This document shows positions 1 through 10,076 of a DNA stretch of 64,000 nucleotides, in pieces. The translations under genes and the position numbers were made by a program. Origin of the DNA: Hyparrhenia diplandra (Eukaryota; Streptophyta; Magnoliopsida; Poales; Poaceae); the NCBI GenBank assembly GCA_015847255.1, contig JADLZK010010876.1, forward strand, positions 714,479-778,478, written 5' to 3'. How positions within the stretch are numbered: position 1 is the stretch's first letter; each line of letters opens with the position of its first letter. Under the pieces are notes generated by a model. It made no database searches, was not told where the DNA came from, and was given only the letters and a program-made list of their open reading frames with translations.

Positions 1-168
1 GATGTCATCAAGCGGGGGTCACTGTAGAGCTAGTAGAATTGACCAAACCTGCACGCACCGTATCTCCAAGAAAATATCAACACGCAATACACCAAGGATG
101 CGACTTTACACGTACCTATCCTGCACTCTGATTATTTACACGCGAACCGTACAATCTAGACACCTGGA

Positions 169-400
169 CACGCCTATGCACCTATAGACACCGTACCTAG
201 ACATACAACGTGACAAATACACCTTTTTAACAGACTTTGGTTTGAGTAGCCCCTGGCGTGGCACACATACAATCAGAAGTTTGTTACATCATCATGTACA
301 ACAAGAACATATCTATCTTATCCTACATTCTAGGAACAAACACGCCTATGCACCTAGACGCCGTACCTAGACATACAACGTGACAAATACACCTTTTAAC
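169..400. repeat. Pair of ~60-bp direct repeats
   Basis: Two nearly identical blocks, 169-231 and 341-400, both run from CACGCCTATGCACCTA to ACACCTTTTTAAC or ACACCTTTTAAC. They differ by a few substitutions and small indels and are separated by about 110 bp. The second copy directly abuts the LINE-like sequence that follows. Bases 1-379 hold no gene that I can support. Confidence 0.8.
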
Positions 401-1428
401 CTACTTCGTATGATTAAAAGTAACCAAAATATGTTCGATGCGGTCTCTGTGGTGGCGGGCAACGGCGCTGCCACCCGGTTTTGGACGGATGCCTGGCTAC
501 CGGACGGCGTGATTTGTCGCTCAGCCCCAACCTATTCGGCAGTGAGCTGCCGAAGGCGGCAGCGATCGGTACGCGAGCCGTCCTAGTCGAATTCGCGTTG
601 CTCTGGAACAAGGTGGATGGGGTGGTAATCTAACCCGACACACCCAACCGCTTCATCTCAAAGTGGACAGCTAACAGTGAGTATACAAGCTCCTCGGCTT
701 ATCGCGCTTTCTTCATCGGATCCTTCAAGCTCTTGGGGGCTAGGGAGGTTTGGCGGACATCGGCGCCCCCAAGGTGAAACTTTTCTTTTGGCTAGCCCTT
801 CATGGTCGCTTGTGGACCGCGCCGAACGCTGGATGCGCTACAGCCTACAACCAACTACGGACTGCGTGCAATGCTCCTAGGAGGTTGAGACCTCTGATCA
901 CATCTCCACCTCATGCGTGTACACCAGGGAGCTTTGGTTCTGCCTACTTCGGCTTGCTAGACTCAAGCAGCTGTGCCCGACACCTTCCTCATCGATCGCT
1001 GGCTGCCGCCTCCATTCAAGGCTCCACGTTCCAAATCCTTTTCGTAAAGGGTTTGGCTCGCTTGTGCTGCTGGTCACCTCGGAAGTTTGAAGGAGCACAA
1101 TCCGGGACGTTCGACGACATCTACAACTCGCCGCGGCAGCTGGCTGCGAAAGTTCGGTCTCAAGCCGACGAGTGGTGCGCAGCCGGCTTCCGCCGCCTTT
1201 GCTCCGTTGCTTGCTGCAGTTGAGCAGAGGCTCCTAGGCTGCTCAGTAGCACAACCAGAATTAGTTAGTACAACCGTCTCGCTCCGCCGTTCAAGTGGGC
1301 ACCTATTGTTAAGTGTTTGCCTCTAACGGACTTTGGGATCTCGTTATCGTCCACTATGGGCTATAATTGTGACAACTCTGATTTCCCTTAATCTAGTACG
1401 TGCATGAGCATGCTTTTGAAAAAAAATA
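400..1428 (+). mobile_element. Decayed 3' part of a LINE (zf-RVT region and tail)
   Basis: Frame-broken translations show a GNGAATRFWTDAWL motif (about 447-500), typical of the region after the reverse transcriptase in plant L1-type LINEs. This is followed by a zf-RVT-like stretch with PKVKLFFWLALHGRLWTA (about 765-825). The sequence becomes non-coding and ends in an A-run at about 1420-1428, after a GCATGAGCATGCTTTTG tail. The reverse transcriptase and endonuclease are missing, so the copy is 5'-truncated, and stops and frameshifts make it inactive. The WRKY-array spacer homology begins directly after the A-run, which supports this as the 3' end of the insertion. Confidence 0.7.
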
Positions 1429-1429
1429 T

Positions 1430-1800
1430 ATGTTGGATGCACCAACTACGGCACATGTTGGATGTTGTAGGGAAATATCTTGTGCTGTTGGGAAATATCT
1501 CATAACTACTGATTCTTTTATCTTTGTTGCGATCATTTGGTATGTTAGGCTTACACGGCATTCATGTGGTGTTCAGAAATACTAAAAGGTTCACCACATA
1601 TCACTTACTTTAATTTTGTTCTCTTGTTTTGATTGAAAACGATGGTGGTCAACAGAGCTAGTTCAAGCTAGGCTATGCATGGCGGCTAGTCTATCAGTAT
1701 ACATGTTCATATTGTGTAAAGTATCTAGGATATTTAAATATGTAACATGGAATTTTCATGGTTCCCACCAACAAGTTTTTGACAATCACGTAATGTTTAA
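1430..1800. repeat. WRKY-array spacer repeat, partial copy
   Basis: This stretch, including GGCATTCATGTGGTGTTCAG and TTCACCACATATCACTTA, resembles spacer DNA at about 26.1-27.4, 36.8-37.2 and 44.6-44.9 kb. It shows that the first WRKY gene belongs to the same tandem duplication as the others. There is no coding capacity. From 1800 to 2547 the DNA is AT-rich and holds no gene I can see. Confidence 0.65.
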
Positions 1801-2554
1801 TTTAACAGTTCAACATTAAAGCCCACTCTAACGTACCATGTACATGTATACACGTACAAACTCTAACAGAGGTACACACACGCTATTCATGTGCACACAC
1901 TTCCCTCGGTCATGAGATAAAGTGCATTATAACATTCAAAATTTGTCCTCAAATATAATGTATTCTAGAGGATTAAAACTTATTTTGCATTAAATACTTT
2001 CAATTTATCAACCAATCGCCTTTAATCATGTTGATGATGATAGCGCCTGATTATAAAATAAAATGAGGATACATGCGTCTTTTATATTCTCTTTTAGTTT
2101 ATCATAAAATTATTAGAATGCACTAATATTACAGAGGGAGTACGCATACACGCTAATCAGGTACACGTGCAAATTATACCACATTGAATTGTGGAAAATC
2201 AAGTGTATATAAGGTTATATGCAAAATTACATGATAATCAAAATATATCAAGTCCAAAGTTACAAAAAAAAAAAGATTTACCATATGAGTCAGATCGATC
2301 ATGCAGTGGATCAATTAAATCTAGAGAAAAATATGTTTATATCTAAAATTTCCCTTATCTATCCTCTTTTTACAAAATAAAAATTAAATAAATATATATT
2401 TCACTATTAAGTGATGATCGTAACCATGAATGGCTCACAGATAAGTTCATACTAATACTAATTTATTTTTCTTCCCCCCAACAACTAAAACACTAGTGCC
2501 ACTAGTGCGTGATATTTAATTATATATATATCATCTGACCATATAATAAGATTA

Positions 2555-3660
2555 GGGAGAATTATCTGTATGAACCTAGAAAAAGAGAAGTTTGTATGTA
2601 TATGATCACTCTTTTTTTGAAAGTTTTCTTTTGTGGCTCAAAAACTTTTTTGGTTAACTCCATGGCCTTCCGTTAGGTTTTGACACTTGATGGTGTTAAG
2701 TAAAGGGTAAAAAGATTATTTTATCCTTGACGAAAAAAAACTAGTTTTGTTTGTTTCTTTGTATATTTGGAATAATTAATATTAATCATTTACGTGCACA
2801 CATAAGCACATATGATCAAGTGGACATATATATTGTAATAAAATTCATTGTAATTAAACATAGTTTAAGTCTCACATAATTAAGATCCCAAATTTCACTG
2901 TCACGTAAATAAGCCCACACAATTTTTTTAAAAAAACATAAATAAGCCCACACTAAGATGCAATGAACGAATGCAACAAACACATCACAAATCAAAGATT
3001 TTTCTTTGCTGCTAACAAATTCAAATCTCAACTTTTTATTTACCGGGGAGCGCCAATAACGTGCATATACAATTTACAACTTGAACCTCCACTCACCCGG
3101 TCTAAAAATTGCATGAATCCAAAACCACAGTAAAGTACAAAAAGAAAAGAAAAAAAGCAAAATTCAGTACCACAGGTTTGACACGCGCATGTACACGAAT
3201 GAACAACGAATTCACGATCCACTCTAACCTGACAAAGAGCCCCAAAAGAAAATATGTAGGGTGTCAGCGTGTTACGGCTGGGCGCGTCTGCCGGTGGTGG
3301 TGCGCCGGCTCATCCTCCGGTGTTGTTGCGGGCCGCGCTTACCGTGCCACTATAGCCTCTGCGCACCCGCAGCCACCTTGCCTGTGTTGCCTGCACTGCT
3401 GGCAGCGGCAACCTGGCCGGCAAGAGCGACGGCCTCCCCCATTGCTCGATATTTTTTCGCGAGGCCGGGGTCATCCTGCGAGGGGCGCCGGTCCTGATGG
3501 CCTGAAGGGGTACGTGGGAACACCAGACGCTAACAGACCTAATAGAAGGTCATGGAGGTAACTCAAAATTTTTCTAGGGCCATAGAGATAACTTTGAAAA
3601 AAAAAAAAAGACCATATACCTACGAGTCTTTTTCCAGGGTCATAGAGATAATTCTTCCAC
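2555..3660. mobile_element. Mutator-like element with long TIRs (candidate Pack-MULE)
   Basis: The left end (GGGAGAATTATCTGTATGAA) and the reverse complement of the right end (GTGGAAGAATTATCTCTATG) match over about 150 bp, including shared inner blocks such as TCCATGGCCTTC and TCCATGACCTTC. The identical heptamer AAGATTA flanks both sides (2548-2554 and 3661-3667), consistent with a target duplication close to the 8-9 bp usual for MULEs. The paralogous position in the 45.5-kb unit lacks this DNA. Inside there is AT-rich sequence and then a GC-rich island at about 3265-3540 with open frames but no recognised domain, possibly captured host DNA. No transposase is present, so it is non-autonomous. 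Confidence 0.72.
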
Positions 3661-3926
3661 AAGATTACTATGTACTACTTCAAATGTGTTTCATAGGCCC
3701 ATCAAACATAATGTAATTAAATTAAACATGTGCATGCATCGAATGACAATTATATGTAACAGTCATGATATATCTATGCATCAATGTGAGAATAACAGGA
3801 TAATATTCCACTGCTGGATAGGGACAGTACACTCCCTTGTCTTTTCCGGTGAGAAAATTTGAAAAATGGTCCATTCCCTCCACCAAGCCCATACTGTGTG
3901 TGTGGCTGTGTGCTGCTACCTGCTTG

Positions 3927-3935
3927 TATAAATAG
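3927..3935 (+). promoter_or_regulatory. TATA box of WRKY type 1 copy 1
   Basis: TATAAATAG lies 81 bp upstream of the ATG and is conserved at the same place in the other three type 1 copies. Transcription probably starts about 30 bp downstream. Confidence 0.75.
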
Positions 3936-4015
3936 ATGCCTAAAGCTGCATGTACCTAGCACCTTCACTCCAAAGTCCAACTATTATAGCCACATATATT
4001 TGAGAAAACACACAA

Positions 4016-5131
4016 ATGAACATCCTTGAATCTTCCAGTCCTAGTGGTTGCCAAGTGGTGATCAACGAGATTGAACACCAAAGGGCTGTCATGATGGACC
4101 TACATGACCTTATCCTACCAATACTTGATCCCTATAGTAGGCAGGAGAAGCTTGCGCAACAACTCTTTCAAGATATATTCAGTTCCTCAAGTAAGGTTAT
4201 CTCCTTTCTCGAACTTGGTGATAACAGTAACAAACAGGCCAATCTTATCAAATATAGAAGAAAAGGTGGTAAAAATAACATGGATCGTCCCATGTTGCGG
4301 GAGGAATCTAAAGAAATTGGAAATAAGAGAAGGTATGTAGCAAAAAAGGGCATATCATGTTTACCTGTATATCATTTACTGTGGCTTAATTTTCCCCCCC
4401 ATTCTCTTATAGGAAGAAGAATGCACAACTCACGGGCTCAGTTGTGACACAAGCACCGCACTCTGATGGATATCAATGGAGGAAGTATGGGCAGAAGTGG
4501 ATCTCCAAAGCAAAGCATTCTAGGTATGTAAGAAAACATGTGTTGATGTACTTTCATATATATAATGTTTACTATACTGAATTCGGATTCTCATGTGTGT
4601 GGATGATTAGCTTTGTGCATACTGTAGGTCAAAACTGCAGCATACATATTATCGTTTATGTGAATGAATAGTATTTCGCAAATTTTGCCTTTTATGTACA
4701 ACCAAAATATATATATATATATAATGATCTCATGCTTAATCAGGAGCTACTATAGATGTGCCAATAGTAAAGACCAAGGGTGTCTTGCAACTAAGACAGT
4801 TCAACAGACGGAATCAGATGGAAACACTGGAACAGTGTTGTTGTTCCATGTTGACTATTATGGCCAGCACATTTGTAAGACGGATGTCATAATCCATCCA
4901 TGTGTTGTTGAGACAACACATTATACTGCACCAATTGGCAATCATAGCCAAAGCAGTAGTGGGTCAACGGTTCTGCATACTGATGTTCATGATATTCAGG
5001 ATGAAAGCTTTCAAAACTTATTCATGGTTCCAAGCCCAAGCATACCAGAATATTTGACAGATTTCACAGATATTGAAATGGCAGGGACACTTGACGGATC
5101 TTTAAGGATCTTTGAAGATATATGGTCGTAA
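4016..5131 (+). CDS. Group III WRKY transcription factor, type 1 copy 1 (three exons)
   Basis: The exons are 4016-4332, 4413-4523 and 4744-5131, with GT-AG introns of 80 and 220 bp, giving 271 aa. The WRKY domain has WRKYGQK at residues 128-134, then the R-type intron (AG|G codon just before SYYRC), then zinc ligands C148, C156, H185 and C187 (CX7CX28HXC). One intron at this position and HXC rather than HXH place it in group III. The finger loop is longer than the canonical X23. The N-terminal 100 residues form the usual group III leucine-rich helical region. The C-terminus is acidic and aromatic (FTDIEM, IFEDIW) and may activate transcription. It is expected to be nuclear and to bind W-box DNA, with stress or defence regulation as inference. 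The reading frame is intact. The start is the first ATG after the TATA box and is conserved in all paralogues. A MULE sits 356 bp upstream. Confidence 0.93.
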
Positions 5132-5218
5132 AGAAGTGATCAGAAGGAACTCCTCTGGGGTTGTGACAAGAAAAGGACACAATGATGGTACCTGTATATT
5201 GTATAATAAGCGTAATAC

Positions 5219-5259
<41 letters not shown>
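5219..5259. repeat. (GA)n microsatellite in the 3' flank of WRKY copy 1
   Basis: About 20 GA units with one interruption (GAAAGAG), 88 bp after the stop codon and probably within the 3' UTR. The other WRKY copies lack it. Confidence 0.9.
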
Positions 5260-5263
<4 letters not shown>

Positions 5264-5505
5264 TTATGTCTTAAAAGTCGATGTACTTTCTGGACTCTTA
5301 TTTCCTTTCAAATGTAACTGTAACCATTCCATTCCTATCCGTAAAGCACATCCTGCGAAGTCTTTACAACAGTTGAGGTGTCCTGGAAGAGTTTATAGTA
5401 ATTTGTTACCGTTCGATGGAGTGAGTTGATCAGAAACATGGGACGAACCGACGAAATAGTAATTAGCATGACAAATGGCATGCTAGTCAAGAAAAACTCG
5501 ATTGC

Positions 5506-5744
5506 TGCTCAGCTGTTGGCGCACGTTCAAAACCTTCAAGCGGGGCAAGGTAGTCCTCATGAAAAAGATGGGCATCGCGCCACCGGCGGCTCCAGTTTCA
5601 TCCGTGTCCCAGCGACCATACGACGCCATATTCATAGGGAACTTCACTGCGAGCAAGTTGAGGCTCTGGACGAGCTATTCCTTGCGATCAACAACAAGAC
5701 TGGTAGAAGAATCAACGTTTTCTTCTAGTAGGATCGCACAGCCA
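5506..5744 (+). other. Unrecognised coding-like fragment interrupted by a LINE
   Basis: Sequence unique in the window begins where the WRKY duplication ends. Two + frames are open from about 5500 to 5728. One ends with a plausible C-terminus (LDELFLAINNKTGRR then a TAG stop at about 5728). The other reads through into the LINE. A frameshift may separate parts of one old gene. I recognise no domain. The LINE at 5745-6810 inserted just after it, and the interrupted sequence resumes at 6828. This may be an exon fragment of a host gene or part of an older transposon. Confidence 0.25.
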
Positions 5745-6810
5745 TGTGAAAGACTGTTTTTGAACTTTGGCCGTTTTAACGTTAAGGATGGGTCCCAAAC
5801 TAGATTATGGTTTGACATCGGTTAGGAAAAAAAAAAACCTCTAAAAGACAAATTTCCTTCCTTGTTTAATATTGTAAGATCAAAACAAGACTCGGTGGCC
5901 CAAGTACTTAGCAAAGTTCCGCTAAATATCTCGTTCAGGAGATATTTAAGTGGCACAAACCTAGTTGCTTGGCACAGAATTGTTACTTCAATACAAGATA
6001 TTAATTTAACAAGTGACAGGGATACTTTTGTTTGGGGGCTAAACGCATCCGGTTGTTTCTCAGTCAAGTCTATGTATGCTGCATTAATTAACAATGGTTT
6101 TCGAGTGTCACAGGATATTTGACGTATAAAAGTACCAATGAAAATTAAAATTTTCTTATGGTACCTGAAAAAAGGGTGTTATTTTAACTAAAGATAATTT
6201 AGTTAGACGTAACTGGAATGGTGATAAGATTTGTTCTTTTTGTCATCGCCCGTAAACAATTCAACACCTATTTTTTGAGTGCGTTCACGCCAAATTCCTA
6301 TGGCGCCGCAGTACACATGTTTTGTTTGGTTTTTCACCACCGTCAAATGTGGGAGACCTGTTTGAGCGATGGACTAAAATTGCAAAACAGAAAAAGTAAA
6401 TTCATTGTTATTAACGGCAGTTTAAACATTACTTTGGGCAATTTGGATAACAAGGAATGAAGTGGTTTTTGATAAATGTAGACTAAAATCTTTTTTGTAG
6501 GTGTTATTCAGGGGAACCCATTGGCTACGTCAGTGGGCACATCTACAGCAGGCGGAAGATCAGCGTGACCAGCTAGTACAGGCTGGGCCGTACATTGAAA
6601 CTTCGGCACTGCAGTTTTTCAGCTCCAGAGGATGGCTTTCTACAAGATTTATTGGTCATATTTAGATCAAACCATATTTTGTTTTTTGTTTATCCAAAGT
6701 TGGCTGGATGATGCTCAGTGAGAGCGTGTAGTGTTTAAATTTTTTTATAATAATTGGCCTGATTCTATCTGCTGACAGATGAAGCCGGATTTTTATCCAT
6801 TATCTAAAAA
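5745..6810 (+). mobile_element. 5'-truncated LINE with 17-bp target duplication
   Basis: The copy is flanked by GTAGGATCGCACAGCCA (5728-5744) and GTAGGATCGCATAGCCA (6811-6827), which differ at one base. It encodes the post-RT part of a plant LINE (NVKDGSQTRLWFDIG, then DTFVWGLNASGCFSVKSMY and a zf-RVT region with CSFCHR). A frameshift lies near 5822 and stops near 6120, 6188 and 6460. The 3' end is CCGGATTTTTATCCATTATC plus an A-run. The same family lies on the minus strand at 16419-18270. It lacks endonuclease and RT, so it was dead on arrival. Confidence 0.85.
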
Positions 6811-6917
6811 GTAGGATCGCATAGCCAGCGGCAAGCAGGCGCTAACCGTAGGTAGCACAACTATTAGCTTGGTTGTACATCATTTATGTAATATGGTAGC
6901 TTGAAGTTGTTTACTAG

Positions 6918-8039
6918 CACTAGTAATGAAATGATTTTACGTGACTCGAAAAAAATCTTTTTCCGTGACGGGCGTTGAGTATGCCCGCCACGGTTAATGG
7001 CCCGATTAACCGTGGCGGGCAATTTTTTTATTTTGCCACGTAAAATCAATTTACCGTGGCGGGCGTTTATAACAGGCCCGCCACGCAAAATGTGGCCATT
7101 TTCGGTGGTGGGCAGGTTAAAAGGAGGATCGCCACGCCAAATACCCTAGAGCCAAGCCAAGCCCAACAAAGTGTCCTATCGGGCCATATATAAGTTCTAG
7201 GGTTTCTCCTCATTCTCCTCAGCCCCAAGCGCCACGGCAAAAAAAAAAAACGGTCCTTGTTCTCCTCGTCCGTCCGCGCGAGAGCTCCTCCGGCTCCCCG
7301 CCCCTTCTGCTCCACTCAAAATCGCCGCGCCTCCCTCCCTTCTCCCCTCCACCCCAGCGCCGGCGGCCGCCCTCCCACCGCCCCTCCCTCGCAAAGCATG
7401 ACAGCGGCGGTCTCGGCAGCGGCCTGTAGCAGTGGTGCGAGGTTCCCGGCGGTGGTGGCGGATCCGTGCGGGCGCGACAGATCCCGGCGGTGGACTACTT
7501 CCCTCGAGCGGTTGCCGGCGGCGGCTGGCGTCCTCGCGTTGCCGGGCGGGCGGAGGTTCCCGGCGGCGGGCGCGTCCTTGAGGTTCCTGCGGCGGAGGAC
7601 GGCTTCCAGCGGATCGGCGGCGGAGGGCGCCCTCGTGGATCCCGGCGGCGGATCCCGGCCGGTCGGCAGCGCGTCGGCGGCAGATCCCGGTCGGCAGCAC
7701 GCCCCGGCGGCGGATCTCAGCCTGCAGCTCGTTCGCGGGCGGATCCCGGCCGGCAGCCAAGGCCCCGGCGGCGGATCCCGCAGGCAACAAGCGTTTAGCG
7801 GCCGTATCCGGCGGCGCGGCGCGATCTGCGGTGGAAGCCGAGATCCCGCCCGGCTAGGTCCGGGCCGTGGGTTCGTGGGTTTTGGATTTCTTTTTTTTTT
7901 TTTCATTTGCCCGGGCGGGCACCAAACGCCCGCCACCGTTATTCTGTCATTTTCCGTGACCATTGCAGGGTGACGGGCGTATCTGCCCGCCATGGGAAAT
8001 TAAAATCGTCCGTCACCCAAAATAATTTCGGTACTAGTG
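6918..8039. mobile_element. Non-autonomous CACTA element with GC-rich cargo
   Basis: The termini CACTAGTA (6918) and TACTAGTG (ending 8039) are perfect inverted repeats, flanked by a 3-bp TAG duplication (6915-6917, 8040-8042), the signature of CACTA transposons. Subterminal zones carry many copies of a CCCGCCACG/CGTGGCGGG motif in both orientations. The centre (about 7240-7860) is very GC-rich with imperfect GGCGGATCCCGG repeats. Before it lie CATATATAAG at about 7185 and CTAGGGTTTCTCCTC, resembling a plant promoter and 5' leader. An ORF from ATG 7398 to 7973 (191 aa, Ala/Gly/Arg-rich) runs into the right terminus. No domain is recognised and it may not be translated. No transposase is encoded. 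Confidence 0.85.
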
Positions 8040-8042
8040 TAG

Positions 8043-8610
8043 GATGTTCCGGCCTAAGATTGTAAGACCTCCTAGGGTGCTCATTGTAAGAGAGACAGTT
8101 GAAGCACTTCCCTTGTAGATCCGTCAGGAAGCGGTTTTGGGGTATTCCCAATAAGCCTTGAATCTATAAACACGCGCTTCAAAGTCTTCCTTGCAGGCAA
8201 AGTCCCCATGGCATCTTGGATATTTACTTCTGGCTATGTACGTTGACAGAAACTAAATTAAAATATAAAACATCTGATTGAATAACTGGTGAACCTTAGG
8301 ATCACAATTGATATATATGATCTTGACGGATGTCAAAGCTAGCAAAGTGATCAAATAGATAGTCTAGGAGATGAGAGCTTTTATCGGAGGACCACGCTAC
8401 CTAGCTAAAAAACAATAGCCAGTCTCGCAAGTTTTCAGGTAAGAAAACCTCTATCACGCTCAGCGCTTTGCACTTCATCAATGTCCGCACGTATTCAAAA
8501 AATCTGTCACGCTCAGCTTTGTACTTTAATGTCCCCCTTTTTATCGTTTTCTGGAGCTCATCCTAGAGATTTCTTTCGTCCCGTTGAGGACCCGCCTGAT
8601 ATGCCGCATG
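8043..8610. other. Intergenic DNA, no gene seen
   Basis: There is no supportable ORF. The part around 8240-8340 (ACATCTGATTGAATAACTGG) resembles 48570-48620 downstream of the last WRKY gene, so it is probably the displaced outer flank of the first array unit. Confidence 0.5.
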
Positions 8611-8851
8611 TACTCCCTCAGTCCCAAAATAAATGACGTTTTTGTTTTTCGAGAAACATCTGCCGACAATTATATATTAAAATAGGATTAATATTTATAT
8701 TACATAATTAGTATCATAAGAAAGATCTTTTGATCTAGTTTTTTAACAAATTTATTTGGAGATTTAAATCTTCTACATATTTTCTATAAATCGAGTCAAA
8801 CTTGTGACACTAAAAACCCAAAACGTCGTTTATTTTAGGACGGAGGGAGTA
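8611..8851. mobile_element. Stowaway-type MITE
   Basis: The ends CTCCCTCAGTCCCAAAATAA and, on the right, TTATTTTAGGACGGAGGGAG are inverted repeats flanked by TA (8611-8612, 8850-8851). The core is AT-rich and has no ORF. Length and ends fit the grass Stowaway family mobilised by mariner-type transposases. Confidence 0.88.
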
Positions 8852-9313
8852 TGCGCTATAGGCCCTATTCTACCTAGGAAAGTGAGGCGCTTTGTTGGCA
8901 TGTGTTATGCATGGTTAAGTTGTGTGAGCGAAGAAAACGATGACTGACCTGGGAAATCCACCCGATTCTATTTGAAAGTTTTCTGATGGATAAAAGGTGG
9001 TTTTTGTTGGCATGTGCTATGGTTGTGTGTGGAGCGAAGAAAACAACGACTCACAATTCAGGAAATCCACCCGAATTTATTGGAGAGTTTCCCGATGGAT
9101 AAAAAGGTAGTTCTAAGAGCTGGACCAATCAAAGATGTCGTAGAGGATGGTGAGGCGTATAGAAAATAACGGTAGTAAGATTTAAATCATAATTGTTAGC
9201 TTTGCTCCCGTCACCGGTAAGGGCATGTGCAATCGACAAACAGATTTATGTCCATATACTATGTTTTTAGAGGAGTGAATTACACTAGTGGTCCCTCAAC
9301 TATTCTCGATCGC

Positions 9314-9549
9314 CATCTAGGTCCACAAACTATAAAAGTGTACCTCTAGATCCCAAACTATTGCAGCCTGTATCATCTAGGTCCCCAAACTATTGCAGCT
9401 GTATCATCTAGGTCCCCAAACTATTGCAAACTGTGTCATCTAGGTCCCCAAACTATGAAAGTGCACCTCTAGGTCCCCAAACTATTCCAGTTGTGTCATC
9501 TTGGTCTCCAAACTATTCCAGGTTATGTCATCTAGGTCCCCAAACTATT
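9314..9549. repeat. Minisatellite, ~30-36 bp unit
   Basis: Seven to eight imperfect tandem units have the core CATCTAGGTCCCCAAACTAT followed by a variable TGCAGCTGT-like linker. Some units carry CACCTCTAGGTCC instead. It is bordered on the left by ACTAGTGGTCCCTCAACTAT, a theme familiar from repetitive DNA in rice. No coding potential. Confidence 0.85.
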
Positions 9550-9775
9550 TGTTAAGTGCACCGCAAATTATCATTAATTCTTAAATCAATCAAAATCTCT
9601 AACTTATATAATTATAGATAATTCGTTAATTATATAATTAATAATTGAAATCACTAACAGTGGACTGAATCACTAACTTATATAATTATAGATAATTCAT
9701 TAATTCTTGAATCAACGTAAATCTCTAACTGAAATCACTAACTAGGCGGGCTGATCAAATCGGCATTTTTGTCAA

Positions 9776-10076
9776 TAAGCGTATGGATAACGCATTATGG
9801 CGCTATGGCGGTAAATCATAGAAAAATCATAAAACAGAAAAATCTAATTAACTTTGAGGATTTTCATGTGACTTATCATTTTTTGCATTTGTTACCTTTT
9901 TATTTTTCCTTCTTAGTTTTTGCATTCGTTACCTTTTTATTTTATGATTTTTCCCGTGAAAAAATAGCGTGCTATATATAGCGCCAAAGCAAATGCCATG
10001 ATGCAATTTTACTTTTTTTTATTATTGCGCTATAGCGCCGCTAAACGCATTTAGCTAGCGCCATAGCGTGTTATTA
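9776..10076. mobile_element. Possible MITE with GCGCTATAGCG-type inverted repeats
   Basis: The left end (about 9776-9813, containing ATTATGGCGCTATGGCG) and the right end (about 10022-10076, containing GCGCTATAGCGCCGCTAAACG and GCGCCATAGCG) are imperfect inverted copies around an AT-rich core with an internal GCTATATATAGC palindrome. I could not define a target duplication, so the class is unknown (hAT or MULE are possible). Confidence 0.35.

Larger units (their letters stand above)
3655..5505 (+). repeat. WRKY type 1 duplication block, copy 1
   Basis: Promoter, gene and 3' flank are closely similar to 27590-29660, 37560-39640 and 45540-47640. Shared landmarks are ATGTGCATGCATCG-like promoter DNA, TATAAATAGATGCC, the three exons, and the 3' flank with TCAAGAAAAACTCGAT. 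Similarity ends at about 5505, where unrelated sequence begins. Confidence 0.85.

Noticed and set aside
4168..4353. Minus-strand ORFs antisense to exon 1 of each type 1 WRKY gene
   Set aside because: They recur only because the sense exon is conserved; no independent coding signal.
7197..7993. Long overlapping minus-strand frames in the CACTA core (197 and 225 aa)
   Set aside because: All six frames tend to be open in this GC-rich repetitive DNA. Arg/Pro/Ala-rich composition and no domain.
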